Shown: piece after piece, positions 1 through 5,137 of the stretch
How the letters are laid out: each line of letters starts with the position of its first letter
Numbering within the stretch: the first letter of the stretch is position 1
Assembly: GCA_017883605.1 (NCBI GenBank)
Contig: JADGNH010000131.1
Span: 1 to 5,159, forward strand
Direction: 5' to 3'
Length of the DNA stretch: 5,159 bases
Origin: Methanobacteriaceae archaeon
GTDB lineage: Archaea > Methanobacteriota > Methanobacteria > Methanobacteriales > Methanobacteriaceae
Made by a program: the position numbers and the translations under genes
The notes under the pieces: model-generated
What the model saw: only the letters and a program-made list of their open reading frames with translations
Databases searched by the model: none
What the model was told of the DNA's origin: nothing

Positions 1-111
1 AACGAGATCAAACTCCAGAAAGGGGATTCAATATTCTTTGATTCATCCTATGGACATGCAATGGAAGCATTGGATAATAAACCGGCCAAATTCCTGGCCA
101 TAGTAATGTAA
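1..111 (+). CDS. C-terminal end of a cupin-domain protein, probably an HTH-cupin transcriptional regulator (5' truncated by window)
   Basis: The window opens inside a reading frame of 36 codons that ends with TAA at 109-111. The visible residues include GDSIFFDSS (8-16), then a GHAM segment with His19, and finish KFLAIVM. This matches the last beta strands of a cupin_2 barrel: the Gly-Asp turn, a ligand- or metal-facing histidine, and a closing hydrophobic strand. In archaea this kind of tail is common in proteins with an N-terminal XRE-type helix-turn-helix followed by a cupin sensor domain, often encoded next to AMP-forming acyl-CoA synthetases. The HTH part lies outside the window, so the regulator role is inferred from the cupin tail and from the synthetase gene that follows on the same strand after 129 bp. 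It could instead be a stand-alone cupin protein. The first copy of the downstream repeat array overlaps its stop codon. Confidence 0.72.
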   Translation, partial: NEIKLQKGDSIFFDSSYGHAMEALDNKPAKFLAIVM

Positions 112-204
112 TGAACGCTGTATTAATGTAATAAACCTCTTAGTAATTTAATAAACCTCACGTAGTTTAATAAATGTTATAATAGTTAATAAACGTCTTA
201 TTAA
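109..204 (+). repeat. Five-copy direct repeat, 19-20 bp period, upstream of the acyl-CoA synthetase gene
   Basis: The core octamer TAATRAAY starts at 109 (TAATGAAC), 129 (TAATAAAC), 149 (TAATAAAC), 168 (TAATAAAT) and 187 (TAATAAAC), giving spacings of 20, 20, 19 and 19 bp. Several copies are followed by a CTCTTA- or GTCTTA-like segment. The last copy forms an interrupted palindrome at 186-204, with 7-bp arms TTAATAA and TTATTAA around ACGTC. Spacing of nearly two helical turns puts the copies on roughly one face of the DNA, as expected for cooperative binding of a regulator. The array spans nearly the whole gap from the upstream stop codon to the likely promoter. The repeats are read directly from sequence; the operator function is inferred. 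Confidence 0.7.
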
Positions 205-210
205 GGTAAA
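166..210 (+). promoter_or_regulatory. Probable archaeal promoter of the acyl-CoA synthetase gene
   Basis: TATA-like octamers occur at 177-184 (TTATAATA) and within the last repeat at 186-193. Transcription would start about 25 bp downstream, near 205-215, leaving a leader of roughly 25-35 nt that still contains the SD at 229-233. These TATA-like boxes lie inside the repeat array, so a protein bound to the repeats could compete with TBP/TFB. The region is so A+T-rich that the exact box is uncertain. Confidence 0.4.
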
Positions 211-228
211 ACGAAGTCAAATAAAGAA

Positions 229-233
229 AGGAG
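229..233 (+). promoter_or_regulatory. Shine-Dalgarno site of the acyl-CoA synthetase gene
   Basis: AGGAG lies 7 nt before the ATG at 241. It supports this start over internal ATG codons. Confidence 0.8.
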
Positions 234-240
234 TAGGAAA

Positions 241-1917
241 ATGTCATCTTTGTTAAACAAATTTGTTATTAAAACCGAATTTGAATCATACCAGGACTTC
301 CACGATAACTTTAAGATCCAGGTGCCGGAAAATTTTAACTTCGCCTATGATGTGGTGGATGAATATGCCCAAAAACATCCAGACAAAAGGGCGATAGTAT
401 GGTGCAATGATTACGACCAGGAAAGGATCTTAACCTTCAGGGACCTCAAGGAATGCAGTGATAAAGCTGCAAACTTCTTTAAAGAATCTGGAATAAAAAA
501 AGGGGATAAGGTTATGCTAACCTTAAAAAGCCGTTTAGAGTTCTGGTTCTGTATCCTGGCCCTGCACAAGATAGGGGCCATAACCATACCTGCTACCCAC
601 ATGCTTAAAACCAAGGACATAGTCTACCGCATAGAACAGGCCGGAATTAAAATGGTGGCGTGCATCGGTGAAGACGGAGTTCCCTCATACTTTGACGAAG
701 CACACCGGCAAATGGAAGACCTGGAGCTTATAAAAGTGGTGGTGGGTGATGAAAACAGGGAAGGATGGCTGAACTTTAAAGAAGAACTCAAAAATGCATC
801 TTCTGACTTTAAACGCCCCACCGGAGATGAGCAAACAAAAATCAATGAACCTTCTTTAGTATATTTTTCATCAGGTACCACTGGACTTCCTAAAATGGTT
901 CTACACGATTATACTTATCCATTTGGCCATATAATCACTGCCAAGTGGCAGAATGTATTGGACGACGGACTGCACTACACCGTCGCAGACACCGGCTGGG
1001 CTAAAGCTATGTGGGGTCAGATCTACGGCCAGTGGATTGCAGGCAGTGCCATATTTGTATATGACTATGAACGTTTTGATGCAGCTAAAATGCTGGAAAA
1101 GGCATCTAAACATGGTGTTACCACTTTCTGCGCCCCTCCCACTATTTACCGGTTTCTGATACAGGAAGACCTCTCACAATACGATTTTTCAACACTTAAA
1201 TACGCCGTAACGGCAGGTGAGCCCCTAAATCCGGAGGTCTACAATAAATTTAATGAATTCACCGGTTTAAAGCTAATGGAAGGGTTCGGCCAAACAGAAT
1301 GCGTGGTTTGTATCGCCAACTTTCCCTGGATGAAACCCAGACCCGGCTCCATGGGAAAACCATCTCCGGGATATCAGATAGAATTAATGGACAAGGAAGG
1401 CCAATTCTGTGATGTGGGTGAGGAAGGGGAGATAATCATTAAAACCAGCCGGAAAAAACCACCAGGACTTTTTAACGGATATTACATGGACCAGGAGAAA
1501 ACAGAGGAGGTATGGCATGATGGATATTACCATACCGGAGACACGGCCTGGATGGATGAAGATGGCTATTTGTGGTTCGTGGGAAGAAACGATGATATGA
1601 TCAAAAGTTCTGGTTACAGGATAGGGCCTTTCGAAGTAGAAAGCGCAGTAATATCCCATCCTGCAGTCTTAGAATGTGCCATCACTGGTGCTCCTCACCC
1701 TTTAAGGGGACAGGTAGTGAAAGCCACTGTAGTGCTTACCAGGGAATACCAACCCTCAGAAGAATTAAAAATAGAAATCCAGAACCATGTTAAAAGGGTC
1801 ACTGCCCCTTACAAATACCCTAGAATCATAGAATTTGTGGATGAACTCCCCAAAACCATCAGCGGTAAGATAAGGCGCGTGGAAATCAGAGCCAGAGACC
1901 TGGAAAAAAAGCAATGA
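241..1917 (+). CDS. AMP-forming acyl-CoA synthetase, medium-chain/branched-chain type
   Basis: Activates a carboxylic acid with ATP to an acyl-adenylate, then transfers the acyl group to CoA, releasing AMP and PPi; expected to be cytosolic. The 558 residues are full length for the ANL superfamily. Visible motifs in order are the ATP-binding P-loop YFSSGTTGLPK (208-218), GFGQTE (348-353), TGD (432-434), the hinge region GRNDD (448-452, hinge Asp451) with SGYR (457-460), and the A10 motif PKTISGKIRR (537-546) with the expected catalytic Lys543. By alignment to acetyl-CoA synthetase, Gly350 sits where Acs has the acetate-limiting Trp of WWQTE, so a larger acyl chain should fit. The overall sequence resembles the Methanosarcina acetivorans Macs type, which favours 2-methylbutyrate. 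With the vor genes downstream, isobutyrate, 2-methylbutyrate or isovalerate are the best substrate guesses, but sequence alone does not settle this. The ATG at 241 has a good SD. Confidence 0.93.
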   Translation: MSSLLNKFVIKTEFESYQDFHDNFKIQVPENFNFAYDVVDEYAQKHPDKRAIVWCNDYDQERILTFRDLKECSDKAANFFKESGIKKGDKVMLTLKSRLEFWFCILALHKIGAITIPATHMLKTKDIVYRIEQAGIKMVACIGEDGVPSYFDEAHRQMEDLELIKVVVGDENREGWLNFKEELKNASSDFKRPTGDEQTKINEPSLVYFSSGTTGLPKMVLHDYTYPFGHIITAKWQNVLDDGLHYTVADTGWAKAMWGQIYGQWIAGSAIFVYDYERFDAAKMLEKASKHGVTTFCAPPTIYRFLIQEDLSQYDFSTLKYAVTAGEPLNPEVYNKFNEFTGLKLMEGFGQTECVVCIANFPWMKPRPGSMGKPSPGYQIELMDKEGQFCDVGEEGEIIIKTSRKKPPGLFNGYYMDQEKTEEVWHDGYYHTGDTAWMDEDGYLWFVGRNDDMIKSSGYRIGPFEVESAVISHPAVLECAITGAPHPLRGQVVKATVVLTREYQPSEELKIEIQNHVKRVTAPYKYPRIIEFVDELPKTISGKIRRVEIRARDLEKKQ

Positions 1918-2046
1918 GAAATAAAAACCTGGGAATATAATCATGAACTAATTAAAAAGGTGCAAAAAATAGATAATAGTTTAAAAAAAATTATTTAAAA
2001 ATTAAAAAGTTAAATAATTAAAGGTTTAAAATAAGATTTAAATTAA

Positions 2047-2065
2047 TATCTTTATTTTTCCATTT
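2047..2065 (+). terminator. Possible T-rich archaeal terminator after the acyl-CoA synthetase gene
   Basis: The non-template strand carries TTTATTTTTCCATTT at 2051-2065, a pyrimidine-rich tract that stands out from the A-rich DNA before it. Archaeal RNA polymerase often terminates at such T tracts without a strong hairpin. It lies about 130 bp past the stop codon, so the call is weak. Confidence 0.3.
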
Positions 2066-2205
2066 CCTGATTGAAAATCTTAATTAAATTATCCTCCATA
2101 AAATACCATATTAGGTTCTAAAATCGAATTCCATATTATAATTCCATAATAATTACAAATTAACTGCGAGATTTAAATCCATATTAAATTCCATAATTAA
2201 ATACA

Positions 2206-2224
2206 GGAATTCAAATTGAATTCC
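2206..2224. promoter_or_regulatory. Perfect 9+1+9 palindrome upstream of vorC, operator candidate
   Basis: GGAATTCAA and TTGAATTCC are exact reverse complements flanking a single A. The site lies 74 bp before the vorC ATG and inside the AATTCCA array, where two heptamers meet head to head. A symmetric 19-bp site is the right size for a dimeric helix-turn-helix regulator. Which regulator binds, if any, is unknown; the motif does not resemble the repeats upstream of the synthetase gene. Confidence 0.45.
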
Positions 2225-2263
2225 AGCTTAAATTCCAAATTTAAATTCCAAATTAAACTCCAA

Positions 2264-2271
2264 TTTAAATT
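2264..2271 (+). promoter_or_regulatory. Possible TATA box of the vor operon
   Basis: TTTAAATT at 2264-2271 lies about 28-35 bp before the vorC ATG at 2299. If used, transcription would start within a few bases of the start codon and give a leaderless or very short-leader mRNA. That would agree with the absence of a recognisable SD before vorC. Many similar A/T octamers lie nearby, so this is tentative. Confidence 0.3.
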
Positions 2272-2298
2272 CTAAAATCAATATCACAAGAAAAAAAG

Positions 2299-2556
2299 AT
2301 GAATAAAATGTCTGATAAAAGTAGGAAAGAACCATATCCAGTAATTAACAGTCTGGAATGTAAGGCATGTGAGAGATGCATTTTAGCATGTAAAAAAGGT
2401 GTCCTTAAAATGAGCGAAGATATAAACCAGCGGGGATACCACTATGCGGTCTATGAAGGAACAGGATGTACTGGTTGTGGGGACTGTTACTATACCTGCC
2501 CAGAGCCACTGGCTGTGGAGGTACATATACCCCGCAAAAAGAAGGAGGAAGAATAA
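2299..2556 (+). CDS. vorC: 2-oxoisovalerate:ferredoxin oxidoreductase, delta (ferredoxin) subunit VorC
   Basis: Carries electrons between the VOR catalytic core and external ferredoxin. The 85-residue product has two classic [4Fe-4S] motifs: Cys21, 24, 27 and 31, and Cys57, 60, 63 and 67, the last followed by Pro68. This is the length and layout of the ferredoxin-like delta subunits of archaeal 2-oxoacid oxidoreductases. The tail is strongly charged (RKKKEEE). The start is uncertain: ATG at 2299 and ATG at 2308 are both possible, and the latter gives 82 residues beginning MSDK. Neither has an SD; only A-rich DNA precedes them, so a short-leader or leaderless message is possible. The TAA at 2554-2556 directly abuts the vorB ATG, and the codons of the charged tail contain the vorB SD. 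The vor assignment over kor or por rests on the three-gene set and on the fused partner downstream. Confidence 0.9.
   Translation: MNKMSDKSRKEPYPVINSLECKACERCILACKKGVLKMSEDINQRGYHYAVYEGTGCTGCGDCYYTCPEPLAVEVHIPRKKKEEE
2542..2548 (+). promoter_or_regulatory. Shine-Dalgarno site of vorB, embedded in the vorC tail
   Basis: AAGGAGG lies 8 nt before the vorB ATG and inside the codons for the Lys/Glu tail of VorC. With the abutting TAA and ATG, translation of vorB is probably coupled to that of vorC. Confidence 0.8.
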
Positions 2557-3621
2557 ATGGTGGCCATAGAACTAATCAAAGGTAACACTGCTGTGGTGAT
2601 AGGGGCTATGTACGCCGGATGCGATTGTTTTTTCGGCTACCCCATCACTCCTGCCACGGAAGTGCTGCATGAGGCGTCTTTGTACTTCCCCAAAGTGGGA
2701 AGGAAATTTGTACAGGCCGAATCAGAGGAAGCAGCTATAAACATGGTCTACGGGGCAGCAGCAGCAGGACACCGGGTAATGACCGCCTCCTCTGGACCGG
2801 GCATCAGCCTTAAACAGGAGGGAATATCCTTTTTAGCTGGAGCAGAGCTCCCATGCGTTATTGTAGACATAATGCGTGCCGGGCCGGGTCTGGGAAATAT
2901 TGGACCGGAACAGGCAGACTACACCCAGCTGGTGAAGGGAGGTGGCCATGGCAATTACCGGAACATCGTTCTGGCCCCTAACTCAGTACAGGAGATGTGT
3001 GACTTCACCAAAAAGGCCTTCGAACTGGCAGACAAATACCGCAATCCTGCAATAGTATTGGCCGACGGAGTGCTGGGCCAGATGGTGGAACGGCTCCAGT
3101 TTCCCACAGAAGCCCTGGAACCTGTTTATGATGAATCTTGGGCGGTCAGGGGCAACCGGGAGACCAGAGGGAATCTGGTTACAAGTATCTTCCTGAACTT
3201 CGACCAGCTGGAGGACTTCAACTACCGTCTGCAGGAGAAATACCAGCAGATCAGAGAGAAAGAAGTGGAATACCAGGAATACATGACAGAAGATGCAGAA
3301 ATCATTTTGGTGGCCTACGGTATCAGCAGCCGCGTCGCCCGTTCTGCAGTTGATCAGGCCAGGATAGAGGGAATAAATGCGGGTCTTTTCCGACCTAAAA
3401 CTCTATTCCCATTCCCTGAGGACAAACTCCGAAAAATAGCCGAAGAAAAAGACTGCCAATTTTTATCAGTAGAGATGAGCAACGGCCAAATGCAGGAGGA
3501 TATCATACTGGCCATAGGATGCCAGCGCCCGGTAGAACTGGTGAACCGGATGGGGGGAAACCTCATAGACCAGCAGAGTATCATTGAAAAGATCCGAAAA
3601 ATGGCAGGAGTGTCTAAATGA
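2557..3621 (+). CDS. vorB: 2-oxoisovalerate:ferredoxin oxidoreductase, alpha subunit VorB
   Basis: Subunit of VOR (EC 1.2.7.7), which catalyses 2-oxoisovalerate + CoA + oxidised ferredoxin to isobutyryl-CoA + CO2 + reduced ferredoxin; related branched oxoacids are usually accepted. The 354 residues have the full alpha-subunit layout. An N-terminal thiamine pyrophosphate-pyrimidine-binding domain (about 8-240) carries YPITPATE (28-35) and AESEEAA (54-60); Glu57 aligns with the glutamate that activates the TPP aminopyrimidine in pyruvate:ferredoxin oxidoreductase. It also has the conserved SSGPGISL loop (78-85). A C-terminal transketolase-like domain II (about 248-345) includes LVAYGISSR and GLFRPKTLFPFP. 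It starts right after the vorC stop with a strong SD. Its TGA (3619-3621) overlaps an ATG that opens a tiny frame leading toward vorA. KorA-type 2-oxoglutarate specificity cannot be excluded by eye, but four separate genes would be expected for KOR or POR in methanogens. Confidence 0.92.
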   Translation: MVAIELIKGNTAVVIGAMYAGCDCFFGYPITPATEVLHEASLYFPKVGRKFVQAESEEAAINMVYGAAAAGHRVMTASSGPGISLKQEGISFLAGAELPCVIVDIMRAGPGLGNIGPEQADYTQLVKGGGHGNYRNIVLAPNSVQEMCDFTKKAFELADKYRNPAIVLADGVLGQMVERLQFPTEALEPVYDESWAVRGNRETRGNLVTSIFLNFDQLEDFNYRLQEKYQQIREKEVEYQEYMTEDAEIILVAYGISSRVARSAVDQARIEGINAGLFRPKTLFPFPEDKLRKIAEEKDCQFLSVEMSNGQMQEDIILAIGCQRPVELVNRMGGNLIDQQSIIEKIRKMAGVSK

Positions 3622-3650
3622 TAACGAAGGGGATTGCAGGTGTTGTCTAA
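3606..3650 (+). other. Tiny SD-equipped reading frame overlapping the vorB stop (10 codons)
   Basis: AGGAG at 3606-3610 lies 7 nt before an ATG at 3618 that overlaps the vorB TGA as ATGA. The frame 3618-3650 would encode MITKGIAGVV and ends TAA at 3648-3650, itself overlapping the next ATG as TAATG. It is too short to call a gene; its likely relevance is as a link in a chain of translational re-initiation between vorB and vorA. Confidence 0.35.
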
Positions 3651-3689
3651 TGACTGAAGGGGATTGCAGGTGTTGTCTAATGACTGAAG
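3626..3689 (+). repeat. Perfect 30-bp tandem duplication in the vorB-vorA junction
   Basis: Bases 3626-3655 are repeated exactly at 3656-3685, and identity runs on to 3689, so 34 consecutive positions match at a period of 30. Each unit contains an AGGTG SD-like site (3638-3642 and 3668-3672), then TAATG 7 nt later, then ACT GAA. The following 30 bp (3686-3715), with one small shift, resemble the same unit: AGGAGGT, CTAG, ATG GCT GAA. The exact identity points to a recent event, or to an assembly error that reads would reveal. Confidence 0.95.
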
Positions 3690-3709
3690 AAAATGTAGGA
3701 GGTATCTAG
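3638..3709 (+). other. Tiny SD-equipped reading frame directly before vorA (19 codons)
   Basis: AGGTG at 3638-3642 is 7 nt before ATG 3650. The frame 3650-3709 encodes MTEGDCRCCLMTEENVGGI and ends TAG at 3707-3709, immediately followed by the vorA ATG in the same frame. A second internal start at 3680, with its own AGGTG at 3668-3672, gives MTEENVGGI. Because the duplication is 30 bp, all three ATGs (3650, 3680, 3710) share one frame. No family is recognisable; a regulatory or accidental role is likelier than a functional peptide. Confidence 0.35.
3697..3703 (+). promoter_or_regulatory. Shine-Dalgarno site of vorA
   Basis: AGGAGGT, the strongest SD in the window, lies 6 nt before ATG 3710 and decides this start over the upstream ATGs at 3650 and 3680, which are separated from vorA by an in-frame TAG. 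Confidence 0.85.
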
Positions 3710-5137
3710 ATGGCTGAAGAGAAGATCATCAAGAAACCAGAATCCATCTTAGAAAATTATCCACGTAAAGGTGGCAGCGCACCCACTGCTACTCACTACT
3801 GCCCTGGCTGCGGCCACGGCATATTACACAAGCTCATTGGAGAAGCTATAGATGAACTGGGCATCCAGGATCGCACGGTGATGACCAGTCCCGTGGGTTG
3901 CGCTGTCTTTGCCTACTACTACTTTGACTGCGGCCACGTCCAGGTGGCCCACGGTCGAGCCCCTGCAGTGGGGACTGGCCTTTCCCGGGCAGAAGACGAT
4001 GCCATAGTTATACTATATCAGGGAGACGGGGATCTGGCATCCATCGGACTCAATGAAACTATCCAGGCCGCTAACCGGGGAGAAAAGCTGGCGGTGTTCT
4101 TTGTGAATAACACGGTCTACGGTATGACTGGGGGGCAAATGGCCCCCACCACCCTCTTAGGAGAAGTCACAGTAACCTGTCCTACTGGTAGGGATCCCCG
4201 TTATGCAGGTTACCCCCTACACATGTCAGAATTGCTGGACAATCTGGACGCTCCGGTGTTCATTGAAAGGGTGTCTGTCTCTGACCCCAAAAACATCCGC
4301 AAGGCTAAAAAGGCGGTTAAAAAAGCTTTAAAGGTACAAAGAGATGGTAAAGGATATGCGTTCGTTGAAGTACTCTCGCCCTGCCCCACCAACTTGAAAC
4401 TGGATGCCCAGGGAGCAGAGGATTTTATAAACCAGGAGATGGCTGAAGAATTCCCCTTAAAAAACTTCCGGGACAGGATCAGGGATGTAGAACCCCTTTG
4501 CCGGGGGGAAAGTGATTTTTCTCAAGAGTCTTTGGACCGCATCTTTGAAGTGGAGGAAGAAAGCTCCCGGGAAGCCCGTTATGATCCTTTCTTTCTGAAA
4601 AAGGTGGTAAGAATCGCTGGATTTGGAGGGCAGGGAGTTTTGAGCCTGGGACTCATCCTGGCCCAGGCCGCCTGTAATGATGGGCGTCATGTATCCTGGT
4701 ACCCTTCCTACGGTCCGGAACAGCGGGGCGGAACATCGGATTGTACGGTGATTATCTCTGGAGAAACCATCGGATCACCGGTGGTTTACAGTTCAGACGT
4801 CCTGGTAGCTCTTAACCAGCCGTCTCTAGAGAAATTTGCCGGCCGCCTTAAAGAAGGAGGTATAATCTTATATGATTCTAACGTGGGGGAATTCAAACCT
4901 TCTGAAGCAGTTAGGGCCATAGCTGTACCTGCTTTAAAAATTGCGAAGGATTTTGGGGTGAGTAGAGCTGCCAACACGGTCATGTTAGGGGTTGTAATGG
5001 AGTTGGGATCCACAGAGCTCCCTGAAGAAATGTTCAGGAAAGCTATAAAACACACCTTCGCCAAAAAGCCGAAGCTGATTTCCATCAATCTGGAGATATT
5101 GGAAGCTGGAGCTAAATGGGCCAGAGAAAATTTGTAA
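3710..5137 (+). CDS. vorA: 2-oxoisovalerate:ferredoxin oxidoreductase, fused beta-gamma subunit VorA
   Basis: Completes VOR by supplying TPP-diphosphate binding, the proximal iron-sulfur cluster and the gamma (CoA-associated) domain in one 475-residue chain. The beta part (about 1-250) has HYCPGCGHG (29-37) and GDGD (105-108) followed by NN at 133-134, the TPP/Mg2+ signature. Probable [4Fe-4S] ligands are Cys31, Cys34, Cys64 (SPVGC) and Cys225 (SPCPT), matching the CxxC-C-C pattern of archaeal beta subunits. A charged linker (about 250-297) leads to a gamma domain with GFGGQG (304-309) and PSYGPEQRGGTS (332-343), both typical of KorC/PorG-type subunits. In POR and KOR the beta and gamma parts are normally separate; as I recall, the fused form matches the three-subunit VOR of Methanothermobacter. 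All key residues look intact. The start is set by a strong SD, and the ATG directly follows a TAG. Confidence 0.92.
   Translation: MAEEKIIKKPESILENYPRKGGSAPTATHYCPGCGHGILHKLIGEAIDELGIQDRTVMTSPVGCAVFAYYYFDCGHVQVAHGRAPAVGTGLSRAEDDAIVILYQGDGDLASIGLNETIQAANRGEKLAVFFVNNTVYGMTGGQMAPTTLLGEVTVTCPTGRDPRYAGYPLHMSELLDNLDAPVFIERVSVSDPKNIRKAKKAVKKALKVQRDGKGYAFVEVLSPCPTNLKLDAQGAEDFINQEMAEEFPLKNFRDRIRDVEPLCRGESDFSQESLDRIFEVEEESSREARYDPFFLKKVVRIAGFGGQGVLSLGLILAQAACNDGRHVSWYPSYGPEQRGGTSDCTVIISGETIGSPVVYSSDVLVALNQPSLEKFAGRLKEGGIILYDSNVGEFKPSEAVRAIAVPALKIAKDFGVSRAANTVMLGVVMELGSTELPEEMFRKAIKHTFAKKPKLISINLEILEAGAKWARENL

Larger units (their letters stand above)
2092..2274 (+). repeat. Degenerate tandem array based on AATTCCA, period about 12-13 bp, upstream of vorC
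   Basis: Exact AATTCCA heptamers start at 2127, 2140, 2187, 2219, 2231 and 2244. One- or two-mismatch versions fill most intervening slots: 2102 (AATACCA), 2151 (AATTACA), 2175 (AAATCCA), 2199 (AAATACA), 2208 (AATTCAA), 2256 (AACTCCA) and 2268 (AATTCTA). Most spacings are 11-13 bp. The clearest block is 2219-2274, with starts at 12, 13, 12 and 12 bp. Between heptamers the DNA is mainly A/T (ATTTA, AATTA). It could be a decayed short tandem repeat, a multi-site operator, or a curved-DNA or histone-positioning element. Base composition alone makes some matches likely, but the regular phase is hard to explain that way. Confidence 0.6.
1918..2298. other. Long A+T-rich intergenic region between the synthetase gene and the vor operon
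   Basis: This 381-bp gap has no credible gene on either strand. It begins with A/T homopolymer-rich DNA (about 1970-2060), including runs such as TTTAAAAAAAATTATTTAAAA, then a T-rich stretch at 2051-2059. From about 2092 onward it turns into a degenerate repeat array, described separately, which continues almost to vorC. The gap length, the possible terminator and the array suggest that vorCBA has its own promoter and is not simply read through from the synthetase gene. Confidence 0.75.

Noticed and set aside
109..204. CRISPR-like array
   Set aside because: The repeated core is only about 8 bp with a 19-20 bp period and no unique spacers of normal length; it fits an operator array better.
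2092..2274. Remnant gene or small RNA in the long intergenic gap
   Set aside because: Stops are frequent in all frames, composition is almost pure A/T, and no G+C-rich folded segment or tRNA/RNA motif is visible.
3650..3760. Pyrrolysine read-through of TAG 3707-3709, giving a VorA extended by the in-frame 19-codon upstream frame
   Set aside because: The frame is the same and a methanogen is likely, but the TAG sits between a strong SD and a perfectly placed ATG, the upstream residues look like repeat-derived sequence, and Methanobacteriales generally lack the pyl system.
4130..4147. GGGGGG...CCCCC hairpin inside vorA
   Set aside because: The stem is about 5 bp and falls in codons for the conserved TPP-binding loop (TGGQMAP), so protein constraint explains it.
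411..5088. Minus-strand and alternative-frame open frames of 60-100 codons across the three large genes
   Set aside because: They overlap strongly supported coding sequence, show no recognisable domains and have composition expected of shadow frames.
2299..5137. Assignment as pyruvate, 2-oxoglutarate or indolepyruvate oxidoreductase
   Set aside because: POR and KOR in methanogens normally have four separate subunit genes, and indolepyruvate oxidoreductase has a large IorA with C-terminal ferredoxin motifs. The delta, alpha, beta-gamma order fits VOR, though substrate is not proven by sequence.
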